A stretch of DNA of 58,777 nucleotides from Hyphomicrobiaceae bacterium (GTDB taxonomy: Bacteria; Pseudomonadota; Alphaproteobacteria; Rhizobiales; Hyphomicrobiaceae): NCBI GenBank assembly GCA_020442165.1, contig JAGRKV010000073.1:1-58777 (forward strand). The letters run 5' to 3'. The notes beneath the pieces are model-generated. The model saw only the letters and a program-made list of their open reading frames with translations. It searched no databases and was not told the DNA's origin. The position numbers and the translations under genes are program-made. The number at the start of each line of letters is the position of its first letter. The first letter of the stretch is position 1. Of the stretch, positions 18,347 through 26,678 are shown in pieces.

Positions 18347-19018
18347 ATGAACAAGCACCTCGCCCTCTTCGCTGCTGCAGCCACCCTGGCCATTGCCAAC
18401 ACCGCGCTGAGCCCCGTTGCACAGGCTGGTGGTGTCAGGCTTCAGTTCGGCTATCCGCTGGGTTCGTTCGTGGCCCGCGAGTGCGGCAGCTGCGGAAATT
18501 CTTCCTACGGCCACCACTCTCACCGCTCGTATCGCGACTACGGTGCCGAGCGCCGCGCTGCAGCCCGCGCTGCAGCCCGAGCCGAAGCAATCGCCGAAGC
18601 TCGGCGCGAAAAGGCCGCCGAAGCGCGCCGTGAGGCGATCGCCGAAGCACGCCGCGCCAGGGTCGCTGAAGAGCGCCGCGAGCGTCTGGCGGAGGCACGC
18701 CGCACTGTCCGCGCCGCCAAGGAGAGCCAGGAGAAGGAAGTCGCGAAGGTTGAGATTGAGACCTTGGCGCCAGATACGGTCCCCCTGCCTGTCCGTGCCG
18801 AGGACAAGAAGGAAGCAAGCGTCGCCGTTGGCGAGCCCAAGGTTGTGCTCTCTTCGACCAAGGACGAGGCATCAAATGCCGCTCCGAAGGCCGAAAAGGT
18901 GGCTATCGCCCCGGTCCCGGCCGCAGCCCCCATAAAGGCAGAGATCTCGACCAAGCCGCTTGACTGCAAGAAGTTCGTGCCGAGCGCCGGCCTGACGATC
19001 ACGGTGCCCTGCCAGTAA
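18347..19018 (+). CDS. exported Ala/Arg/Glu-rich helical protein of unknown function
   Basis: A 223-residue protein with signal peptide ending PVAQAGG. A small Cys/His/Ser/Tyr-rich N-terminal segment (ARECGSCGNSSYGHHSH) is followed by a highly charged helix of about 65 residues built on EARR-like repeats. An acidic/Ala-Pro linker leads to a short C-terminus with two cysteines (LDCKKF, TVPCQ). CxxC plus His-rich sequence near the mature N-terminus could bind metal, which is inference. It lies between the hydrolase and the DevCAB-type exporter, shares their upstream palindrome, and is therefore a candidate substrate or accessory of the exporter. Confidence 0.7.
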   Translation: MNKHLALFAAAATLAIANTALSPVAQAGGVRLQFGYPLGSFVARECGSCGNSSYGHHSHRSYRDYGAERRAAARAAARAEAIAEARREKAAEARREAIAEARRARVAEERRERLAEARRTVRAAKESQEKEVAKVEIETLAPDTVPLPVRAEDKKEASVAVGEPKVVLSSTKDEASNAAPKAEKVAIAPVPAAAPIKAEISTKPLDCKKFVPSAGLTITVPCQ

Positions 19019-19030
19019 GTTTCGCTACCC

Positions 19031-19069
19031 CCGGCCGGTCGCCCCAAAAGCACCGGCCGGACTGCTTTT
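19031..19069 (+). terminator. intrinsic terminator
   Basis: CCGGCCGGT pairs with ACCGGCCGG around CGCCCCAAAAGC, followed by ACTGCTTTT. It is 13 bases after the stop of the exported-protein gene. Confidence 0.8.
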
Positions 19070-19179
19070 GCACGAAGGCTCGCGTTCACGCATTTGAACA
19101 TTTCACAGCGTGCACGATTGATCTTCAAGACCTGACCTTTCATCCTGGAGGCCCGCGGTGTGCGGGTGGGAGAGACAAG

Positions 19180-20400
19180 ATGAGCGATACGGAAAAGACC
19201 GCGAACGAGGTCCTCATGTCGGACCTGGCAGCAGCGGCCGGCGGAGGAGGAGGCATGAAGCGCGCTGTCCGCATGGCGCCAAAGCTTGCCTTCCGGAACC
19301 TCTTCCATGATCGCCTGAGCCTCATTGTGACGCTGACAGGCATCGTTTTTTCGGTGGTTCTGGTGGCAGTCCAGTGCGGCCTGTACCTGGGCTCGGAACA
19401 GACCATCGCCCGCGTCATAGACCAGACCGATGCCGACATCTGGATCGTGCCGCTTGGCACTCAGAGCTTCGATGATCCATCGATCATGCCGGGCCAGGAG
19501 AAATATGCAGCGCTCTCGGTGCCGGGCGTGGCCAGCGTCGAAAACCTGCTCGTCGGCTTCTCGAAGTGGCGCAAGCCCGAGGGCGGCAGCACGACCATCC
19601 TCCTCGTCGGGTCCGACTGGAATACTGGTGGATTGGCTCCTTGGAACCTCGTGGACGGCACGCTTGACGACCTGAGCGCACCCTTCACCGTGGCTGTAGA
19701 CAAGAGCTATTTCAACGACTTAGGCATAAAGAAGTTGGATGATACTGCCGAGATCAACGAGACCAAGGTGCGCGTCGCGGCTGTCAGTACCGAGATCCGA
19801 TCGTTCACGACGCTGCCTTATGTCTTCACCAAGCGCGAAACCGCCCTTGCGCTGCTCGACGCATCCGCGAGCGAAGCCTCTTACACGCTCGTGAAGGTCG
19901 CGCCCGGCGCCGATGTGGAGACGGTCCGTGCTGACCTGGCCAAGCGCCTGCCTGACGCCGAGGTCATGCGGACGGCAGGTTTCCGCAAGCGGAGCCTCGA
20001 CTATTGGCTCTTCCAGACCGGCGCCGGAGCCGCACTGATCGCCGGTGCGCTGCTCGGATTGATCGTCGGTGTCGTGATTGTCGCCCAGACGCTCTATTCG
20101 AGCACGAAGGACCACTTGAACGAGTTCGCCACCCTCCGCGCGCTGGGCGCGTCGGGCAGCTATATTCACCAGGTCATCCTGTTGCAGGCGATGATAAGCG
20201 CAGTCATCGGCTATACCATCGGCATGCTGCTCTCACTTCTGGTCATCTGGTCATCGCGAGGTTCGACACTCAATATCGTCATGACCCCTGGCCTGGCGGG
20301 TTTCCTCTTCGCCGTGACCATCGGGATGTGTGCCATCGCGGCGGTATCGGCAATCTTCAAGGTTACGCGGATCGATCCGGCAGGCGTCTTCAGCCGGTAA
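19180..20400 (+). CDS. DevC-type FtsX-family ABC transporter permease
   Basis: A 406-residue inner-membrane protein with the FtsX/MacB layout. An N-terminal helix (~45-65) is followed by a large periplasmic domain (~70-270) and three C-terminal helices (~280-305, 325-350, 365-385). The pattern LGIVFSVVLVAVQCGLYLG and the C-terminal ASGSYIHQVILLQ resemble the cyanobacterial heterocyst DevC protein. With the next two genes it forms a DevBCA-type exporter. In cyanobacteria that complex works with TolC to export glycolipid. The substrate here is unknown. The first ~30 residues are low-complexity (AAAAGGGGG) and a downstream start such as the Met in GGMKRAV is possible. Confidence 0.88.
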   Translation: MSDTEKTANEVLMSDLAAAAGGGGGMKRAVRMAPKLAFRNLFHDRLSLIVTLTGIVFSVVLVAVQCGLYLGSEQTIARVIDQTDADIWIVPLGTQSFDDPSIMPGQEKYAALSVPGVASVENLLVGFSKWRKPEGGSTTILLVGSDWNTGGLAPWNLVDGTLDDLSAPFTVAVDKSYFNDLGIKKLDDTAEINETKVRVAAVSTEIRSFTTLPYVFTKRETALALLDASASEASYTLVKVAPGADVETVRADLAKRLPDAEVMRTAGFRKRSLDYWLFQTGAGAALIAGALLGLIVGVVIVAQTLYSSTKDHLNEFATLRALGASGSYIHQVILLQAMISAVIGYTIGMLLSLLVIWSSRGSTLNIVMTPGLAGFLFAVTIGMCAIAAVSAIFKVTRIDPAGVFSR

Positions 20401-20571
20401 CATGAGGCGACTATCCGAACCGATCATACACAGCAAAAGCCGCAGGCGGATCATTTCCGGCTGCGGCGCAGCCTTTACCCAAAGTCCCCTGGCCGTCTGG
20501 CAAGCCACGGCCAGAACTCTAAAGTACCGTTGCGATTACCGTTTTTCTTGCCGTATCGCTTTTTTTTCGAA

Positions 20572-20592
20572 CCTGTTTCGCCCGGAACAGCG
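20572..20592. promoter_or_regulatory. shared palindromic operator-like site, copy 3
   Basis: CCTGTTTCGCCCGGAACAG plus CG; arms CTGTTTC/GGAACAG, one mismatch. It is preceded by TTTTTTTTCGA, very like TTTTTCGCA before copy 1. It lies 69 bases before the exporter ATPase start, giving that gene its own likely promoter despite the permease gene upstream. A weak GCCGCAG/CTGCGGC hairpin near 20440-20468 lies between them. Confidence 0.65.
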
Positions 20593-20661
20593 CCGCCCCG
20601 CCGGTAGAGGCAATCTGTCGGCATAGCGAAACACAAGGGACGGACCTTTCAGGAGCGTGAC

Positions 20662-21444
20662 ATGACAAACTCAGCCAACAACCCCGCAAACAACACAACC
20701 GAGCGCACCGAGCTGCCGCCGATTCTGGAGTGCAAGGGCATCACCAAGGTGTTCGGCTCCGGCGACACCGAGATCAAGGTGCTGAAGGGCGTCGACATGC
20801 AGCTTCGCCCCGGCGAGCTGACCCTGCTGATGGGCCCCTCGGGCTCGGGCAAGACGACGCTGCTCTCCATTCTCGGCTGCATCCTTTCCCCGACCGAGGG
20901 CGAGCTCGTCATCAACGGTCAGTCGACCAAGGGCCGCAATGCGGAGGGTCTTGCTGACCTGCGCCGCAAGGAGGTTGGCTTCGTCTTCCAGTCCTACAAC
21001 CTGTTCCCGACAATGACGGCGCGCGAAAACGTGATGCTGGCGCTGGATGTGCGCGGCAGCCGCGGCGATGCCATCAAGCAGGCCGATGCGGCGCTGCGTG
21101 CGGTCGGCCTGGGCCACCGCCTTGAGGCCTACCCCAAGAAATTGTCGGGTGGTGAGAAGCAGCGTGTTGCCATTGCCCGCGCATTGGCTGGCGCTCCGGC
21201 TGTGATCCTGGCCGACGAGCCGACCGCAGCTCTTGACAGCGAGAATGGTGCGGCAGTGATGGCGCTGCTCTCCGAGGTCGCCAAGGACCCCACCCGCGCG
21301 GTGCTGGCGGTCACGCACGATCACCGCACACTTGCTTATGCCGACCGGATCATCAGAATTGAAGATGGCCGTATCGTCGATCAGCGCCGCAACAAGGACG
21401 GCTCGATGGAGGAAAGGGAGATCCATGTCGCTGAAGCAGCCTAA
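20662..21444 (+). CDS. DevA-type ABC transporter ATPase
   Basis: A 260-residue ABC ATPase of the MacB/LolD/DevA class. Walker A is GPSGSGKTT (57-65), with the Q-loop in FVFQSYNLFP. The signature is LSGGEKQR (161-168), Walker B is VILADEP (181-187), and the H-loop is AVTHDHR. The first ~15 residues are an Asn/Thr-rich extension (NSANNPANNTTERT), unusual for the family. It powers the permease encoded upstream and is translationally coupled to the adaptor gene, which overlaps its 3' end by 20 bases. Confidence 0.93.
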   Translation: MTNSANNPANNTTERTELPPILECKGITKVFGSGDTEIKVLKGVDMQLRPGELTLLMGPSGSGKTTLLSILGCILSPTEGELVINGQSTKGRNAEGLADLRRKEVGFVFQSYNLFPTMTARENVMLALDVRGSRGDAIKQADAALRAVGLGHRLEAYPKKLSGGEKQRVAIARALAGAPAVILADEPTAALDSENGAAVMALLSEVAKDPTRAVLAVTHDHRTLAYADRIIRIEDGRIVDQRRNKDGSMEEREIHVAEAA

Positions 21445-22561
21445 TGAGGCGAACGGTCCAGCGCCGTCGTCTGGCGGCCCGGGCCGCATGACCATCGCCG
21501 TCATCGCCGTCATGGCTCTGACGATCGCGGGTCTAGGTGGCTACCTTGTGAGCAGCTCCAGGTTGCTTGAGGGTGATGGCAAGTCCGGCGGCTCCGTCGC
21601 CAAGGCGGATATTGCCGGCACAACGGAAACCAAGAAGGGCACTGCAACCCGCTGGGTCGCTGCGGCACCAGGGCGCGTCGAGCCCAAAGGTGGCTTGATC
21701 CGCATTGGTGCGCCGCAGGTCGGACGCATCTCCGAAGTCCTGGTTTCGGTCAATGACCGCATCGAAAGTGGAGAACTGCTCGCCCGTCTGGATGATGCTG
21801 AGTACAGGGCCAAGCTGGCGGCGGCTGAAACCGAGGCGGGCTCGCGAATGCGCGAGCGCGACAGCGCCAGTCTGGCAACGTCACGGTCGGACATCCGCAA
21901 GAGCGAAGATGACGTCTACGATGCCGAGCGTGCCGTGACCGGCGCGCGCATAGAGCTGGACTCGATGCTGAAGAACCGCCGCAACGGCGAGTCGAGCAAT
22001 AACGACGTCGCCGATGCGCGCCGCCGTCTGAAGGATGCCGAAACGCGCCTTAAGAAGGAGCGTCTGGCTTTGGCGAAGGCGCAGTCCAAGTCGAATATCG
22101 GCGAACCTAGCCGTATCGAATCGGGTTTGAGCGCCGCGCGCTCTGACGTGGCAATCGCGGATGCCTTGCTCGACAAGACCCGCATTCGCGCTCCTCAGGT
22201 CGGCACGGTGCTCGAAGTCAACGCCAAGGATGGCGAGATTGTCGCGCCGTCTCCGGAGTTGCCGCTGATCGTGATCGGCGATCTGTCGGCGCTGCGGGTG
22301 AAAACCGAGGTGAGCGAGGCCGACGTCTCCAAGATCAAGGTGGGGCAGCAGGCATTTGCCAAGACGGCGGCTTTCCCTGGCCGCGAGTTCAAGGGCAAGG
22401 TCACGTCGATTGCGCCATCCCTTGCAGCGCCCAAGCTGGGTGGACGCGGGCCGCGCCGGCCGACCGACGTGGACGTGCTGGAGGTTACGATCGACCTCGA
22501 TCCGCAAACCGACCTGCGCCCAGGCATGCGTGTGGATGCGTTCTTCCTCGCCAATCAATAG
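21425..22561 (+). CDS. DevB/HlyD-type membrane fusion protein
   Basis: A 378-residue adaptor. One N-terminal membrane anchor (~22-42, IAVIAVMALTIAGLGGYLV) is followed by a biotinyl-lipoyl-like half-motif (GRVEPKGGLIRIGAPQVGRISEVLVSVND). A long alpha-helical hairpin (~135-240) is followed by the returning lipoyl half (IRAPQVGTVLEVNAKDGEIV) and a beta-barrel region. It joins the inner-membrane ABC pump to a TolC-like outer-membrane channel. The ATG at 21425 is preceded by GGAAAGGGAG and lies inside the ATPase gene. No TolC gene is nearby. Confidence 0.92.
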   Translation: MSLKQPNEANGPAPSSGGPGRMTIAVIAVMALTIAGLGGYLVSSSRLLEGDGKSGGSVAKADIAGTTETKKGTATRWVAAAPGRVEPKGGLIRIGAPQVGRISEVLVSVNDRIESGELLARLDDAEYRAKLAAAETEAGSRMRERDSASLATSRSDIRKSEDDVYDAERAVTGARIELDSMLKNRRNGESSNNDVADARRRLKDAETRLKKERLALAKAQSKSNIGEPSRIESGLSAARSDVAIADALLDKTRIRAPQVGTVLEVNAKDGEIVAPSPELPLIVIGDLSALRVKTEVSEADVSKIKVGQQAFAKTAAFPGREFKGKVTSIAPSLAAPKLGGRGPRRPTDVDVLEVTIDLDPQTDLRPGMRVDAFFLANQ

Positions 22562-22624
22562 CAGCCAGCAGTGGATCGGGAGCGCGCATCGTTAGGGCCG
22601 CATCTGCAACGTAAACCGAAAAAG

Positions 22625-22662
22625 AAAGAAGCGTCCGGCCTGGAAGCCGGACGCTTCTTTTG
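22625..22662 (+). terminator. strong intrinsic terminator of the exporter operon
   Basis: AAGAAGCGTCCGGC pairs with GCCGGACGCTTCTT around CTGGAA, then TT. The matching A and T tracts could also stop transcription from the minus strand. Confidence 0.9.
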
Positions 22663-22803
22663 CGTGAGAGGGGGGACTACGACAGTATAGGTTGCGCTGA
22701 AGCTTGGAAGGCCCGGCGCAAAAAAGTACTCAAGGCATGGACTTGGGCTTGGCTACGAACAGTTATGAAGTGACCAGGCTCCACGAGATTATGCTGCGTG
22801 ATT

Positions 22804-23409
22804 TCAGTGGCGCGTCGATGCGGCCGGACCGCCGGTATCGGTGGCTGCGGCACTGGCGATGAGAGGATCGATTTCGGCGGAGGTGCTGACGCAGATGGCA
22901 CCAGGGAGCGGAGCCATTGCATAGCCCTTGTCCCACAACCGGCTGAAGGCGGTCTCGACGAACTGGGCCGTGGTCTCGCAGCCGTTCGCATAGCACTCGT
23001 AGGCATCGCGCTTGGCCGGGTCGCGGCGCATGCAATCGCCGATCCATGCCGTCTCGCTGTCGAGCCAGAGTTGTTCATGGGCATCCATGAGCCGCAGGTC
23101 GTTGAGCGATCGCCCATCGCTGATAGTGGCCAGCTCCGAAGGCCAGTTCTCCATTGCAGCATCAACTGGCATTGCGACGAGGGCTTTCAGTGCAATGCCA
23201 CGGCCGCAAGATTCCGCGACAGCGGCGGCAAGCGCACGCACGACGGGACTTTCGCTTGAGCGGGCAATCAGCAGGTATGCGCGTTCGCTACCCGAATCGG
23301 CCGACACGCCACCTCGGCTTGCGATGTGTTCAGAAATAAACGCCTTAAGTTTAGCTTCCTTGTCCTCCTTCTTGATCACATCGATAGATGGGAGCGTATT
23401 GGAGCGCAT
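22804..23409 (-). CDS. conserved-looking hypothetical protein
   Basis: A 201-residue soluble protein without signal peptide or membrane segment. The N-terminal ~85 residues alternate charged and hydrophobic stretches (RAYLLIARSSESPVVRALAAAVAE) and look like an alpha/beta domain. The C-terminal half has four or five cysteines, including YECYANGCE. AGGA lies 8 bases before the ATG. It is downstream of, and in the same direction as, the large membrane protein gene, 158 bases away. I do not recognise the family. Confidence 0.65.
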   Translation of the reverse strand: MRSNTLPSIDVIKKEDKEAKLKAFISEHIASRGGVSADSGSERAYLLIARSSESPVVRALAAAVAESCGRGIALKALVAMPVDAAMENWPSELATISDGRSLNDLRLMDAHEQLWLDSETAWIGDCMRRDPAKRDAYECYANGCETTAQFVETAFSRLWDKGYAMAPLPGAICVSTSAEIDPLIASAAATDTGGPAASTRH

Positions 23410-23566
23410 ATTGAATTCCTCTCGGGCGCTTGGCGATGCATCATGTCATCGTTGCCGCGCAACTGCGTGACCCACCCATATTGGTGCCAATTCGGTTAAA
23501 CAAGAGTTGCCGCAATGGTCATTTTGGTGCGGGAAGGCGCCACTGCCGCACCGCCCAAAAACCTGT

Positions 23567-26341
23567 CTACTCCCCAGCCGTTGGCCGAAACCGGCGCGAG
23601 ATGTCGTCAATCCGGATGTCGATGTCCGGTTCCTCGAAGAGCGGCATGTGCTCCTCCTCGCTGGCATCTTGCTCCAGGTCGTCCGCACCGCTGGCAAACT
23701 CGGTGTTGCCAACGCTTTGCAGCGCTCCAGCCGGCTCGATGATTCGCGCGCCGGGTGCATTGAGCTGCGGCGGCATCGCTTCCGCGTCGAGGACGAGTTT
23801 CGCCAGATCGCCGCTCGTCATCGCGGCTGGCAGCGAGGCTTCGGTGACAGGCAGCGTGAACTCCGCCGTTTCCCGTCGCAGGACGACACCGATGCGATGA
23901 GGCGGCCTCGCCAGGTGCGGCGTGGTAGTCGCAGACCGCGCGGCCGTCTCGCTTTCCGGCGCCGATGCAACTCTTGTCGCTTCGGCTTCCGGCATCGCAG
24001 GGATGTCTTCTACTGGTGCAAAGGCAACGCTTTCGCCCTGCTCCGGCTTGTTCGGCATTGGCGGTTCATCGCCGCTCGTGTTGCCCGGAATGGCAAACAG
24101 CACGACTTCGCCAGCTGGAATTTCCTCGCCTGCTGCGCCAGCGTCAGCCGAACGCTGCGCCCCGCGCCTCCGGCGTGGCCGGTCAAGCGCACCGTCCTCG
24201 CCCCGCAGCGTTGGCAGAGTGGCGCGATAGCGTTCCTCGGCGATCTCGCGGCTTGCTCGCGCTGCATAGGGGCCAAATTCAGCGATTGTCTCGGCGCCTG
24301 CACCCATCGTGCCAGGGCCCGCCATACGCGGCTCGCGCACCGGAGCGCTGCTGGCACTCGCCATGCCCCGGCGCGAAAGGAAGCCACCGCGCCCGCCGGC
24401 GGCAACCCGCGTCTCTTCGACGGTGAGCGGGGCCGCGAAGGAGTTGTCCTGAGCCGTCTGGATCGATTGCTCCGCCGCCGGTTGAGCGCGGCCTTGCTCC
24501 GTCGCAGCGGAATCGTTCGCATGCGTTACGCTGCTTGCACTCGAGAGTGCCGGCTCCGGACGTTCGAATAGCTGTTGCTCCAGCCGCCGTTTCTTCTTCT
24601 CCGCCTCAACGCGCCGGGCAGCACCCATGACGGCGCCCAGGATGATTTCCGACCAGGCGCCATCGCGGAAGCGGTAGATGCGGAATGCATCGGCATGCGC
24701 GAACTTGCTGCCCTGCCGCAGCAGCTTCTTTTTCACCGCGCGGGTGGTGAGCAGCGGCGAGTAGACGCGCGAGAAGATTTTCTCCTTCTCGAAGCTGGTG
24801 AAAAGGTTGGCGAGCAGATGCGCCTCGTGGGTGAGATCTTCGATGTCCTCCGTCGAGAAGCCCTTGGTGTAGGCACCCGATGGCTTGTAGGGCGCATCGA
24901 GCGGCACCGCGACATAGTAGGCGCCGTGGAAATCGAACACGACGTGCCGGAACACCTCGAAGTTGCGGCGGATCTCATCGTCGCGATGAATCTCGTTGAA
25001 GCGCGAGAGAATCTGGATGACGGGTCCGCGTTCAGCCGCGCGCATCTTTGGCACCAGGCCATTGAGACGGTTCATCGGCCGGCTCATTGAGACGAGCAGC
25101 AGGCACAGATCTACAAACAACGCGATGGCCAGCGGAATGTAGTCGCGCTTCGACAGCCCGACGGTCGGCTCGCCTGAAATAGCCTTGGACACAGCCGGCG
25201 AAGCCTCGACCGACTGCACGGCCTTCTTTTGCAGATCGCGTAGTTCGTCTGCCGAAGGCGGCAACTTGAACGACAACGCGCCATAGAAAGTAGCAGTCAA
25301 CCGGCGGAACGCTTCGATCGTTGCCTCGGAGCCTTCGACGGCGGCGATCTTCGGCTTCTCCAGGTCTGGAAGCTGGTCGATTGCCCGCACAACGCCTTTG
25401 AGCGCCTGCTGGAGTTGCGGGTCGGGGCAGGTGAATGTGCCGCCGTGGCCATCGGGGAATATCGTTTTCTCGGCACGCTCGCCAAGGTCCGCGCGAAGCT
25501 GCTTGAGTTGCGGATCGGTGCGGAAGGCGTTGAAGCCGGTCACGGTCATGTCGAGCTTGCGGCCAAGCGCATTCATGAAATCATTGCGCGTGCCCGTTGC
25601 CTTGTCGATCGTCGACTTGTCATCGCCAACCACCTTGGCGAGGTCGCCATCGAGGGCCGCAAGGTCGCCATTGACGCTTCCCACGCGCGTCTTGACGAAC
25701 TCCGCCGCGAAGGCAAAGCGCTGTGCATCCTCGTCGCGCAGCTTGCGGCGCGGGCCATCGCCGGGCCGGCTATTGGGACACGAAGTGCCCTTGGTGCGCT
25801 CCAGCTCGGCCTTTTGGATCGAAACCTGGTTGAGCTGTTCCAGCGTCGTCGACAGCTGAACCATGCGCGTCGATGCAGCATGCAGCGACGACTGAACCTG
25901 GGTGACGGCGGATTCGGCGGAGCGAGAGGACTCCGAGCGGCTCTCCAGCACTTTCCAATAAAAGCCGAAGCCGAAGCCGACCGAGATGAGCGTCAGAAAA
26001 ACATATCCGCTGATGTAGGCGAGCTTTGTCGCCGTTGGGATCGGCGCAAACATCTGGTCGAGAAGCCAGACGATCATCGTCATCAGCATGGCGACCGAGA
26101 AACCGATAACCAATTTGTGGATGAGCGGCAGGTCGCCCAAGTTCGACTGGATCAGCTCCAGCATGCCGATGTAGGTGGCGACCCACGACAGCGTGCCGAG
26201 CCCCAGAACAAGGAACATCTTCTTCCAGTCGCGCCCGCGAGCCGCTTCCTCCGACCAGTCGCCGTCACCTAAAGAGAGATCGAGATCGAAAGCGCGGCGG
26301 GCAGTAGCGGCATCGCGCTTCGTGTCGTTGGAGAACGCCAT
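23567..26341 (-). CDS. large membrane protein with DUF4407-like topology
   Basis: A 924-residue protein. Three closely spaced transmembrane helices (about 42-64, 74-97 and 107-130) are followed by a ~270-residue soluble segment with coiled-coil character and a few cysteines (TSCPN, FTCPD). A fourth helix lies at ~405-425 (IPLAIALFVDLCLLLVSM), then a ~180-residue conserved-looking cytoplasmic domain (IQILSRFNEIHRDDEIRRNFEVF). The low-complexity Ala/Glu/Pro-rich C-terminus is more than 300 residues long. The arrangement of three helices, a loop and a fourth helix is like DUF4407 proteins, but I cannot confirm homology. It is in the same orientation as the upstream penicillin-binding protein gene, 337 bases away, so an envelope function is plausible. 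Confidence 0.7.
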   Translation of the reverse strand: MAFSNDTKRDAATARRAFDLDLSLGDGDWSEEAARGRDWKKMFLVLGLGTLSWVATYIGMLELIQSNLGDLPLIHKLVIGFSVAMLMTMIVWLLDQMFAPIPTATKLAYISGYVFLTLISVGFGFGFYWKVLESRSESSRSAESAVTQVQSSLHAASTRMVQLSTTLEQLNQVSIQKAELERTKGTSCPNSRPGDGPRRKLRDEDAQRFAFAAEFVKTRVGSVNGDLAALDGDLAKVVGDDKSTIDKATGTRNDFMNALGRKLDMTVTGFNAFRTDPQLKQLRADLGERAEKTIFPDGHGGTFTCPDPQLQQALKGVVRAIDQLPDLEKPKIAAVEGSEATIEAFRRLTATFYGALSFKLPPSADELRDLQKKAVQSVEASPAVSKAISGEPTVGLSKRDYIPLAIALFVDLCLLLVSMSRPMNRLNGLVPKMRAAERGPVIQILSRFNEIHRDDEIRRNFEVFRHVVFDFHGAYYVAVPLDAPYKPSGAYTKGFSTEDIEDLTHEAHLLANLFTSFEKEKIFSRVYSPLLTTRAVKKKLLRQGSKFAHADAFRIYRFRDGAWSEIILGAVMGAARRVEAEKKKRRLEQQLFERPEPALSSASSVTHANDSAATEQGRAQPAAEQSIQTAQDNSFAAPLTVEETRVAAGGRGGFLSRRGMASASSAPVREPRMAGPGTMGAGAETIAEFGPYAARASREIAEERYRATLPTLRGEDGALDRPRRRRGAQRSADAGAAGEEIPAGEVVLFAIPGNTSGDEPPMPNKPEQGESVAFAPVEDIPAMPEAEATRVASAPESETAARSATTTPHLARPPHRIGVVLRRETAEFTLPVTEASLPAAMTSGDLAKLVLDAEAMPPQLNAPGARIIEPAGALQSVGNTEFASGADDLEQDASEEEHMPLFEEPDIDIRIDDISRRFRPTAGE

Positions 26342-26678
26342 GGAACGACCTTATTCTGCGACGCGACAGCATGCCGTTTCATTGATGAATGGGTTGGCCC
26401 CGCTCATGTGGCTTTATGCGTGCCGCGATGCGTTGTTTGCGTGTGATGACCGATCTGCCCCCGGTCCCTCGTGATCCACTGTGACAACTAGAGATGTTTC
26501 TTGTCGCCAGTGCGGCGTGCTTGTGGCTCAACCTTGACCCGGCGTTGTGCCTGTGGAGCAAATAGCCACGGTCGCCGGAAGCGCGACGGCGTTTCGTTAC
26601 GAGTTGATGGCGGTGGTATGGCGTGGCGCGATCAGCGTTGAGCGCGAGCCGAGGCGGCCGCAATTCGCCGCCGCCCCG
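26342..26678. other. 337-bp gap without a recognised gene
   Basis: It lies between two minus-strand genes. AAGG lies 7 bases upstream of the 26341 start. No terminator hairpin, repeat or convincing frame was seen. Confidence 0.4.
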
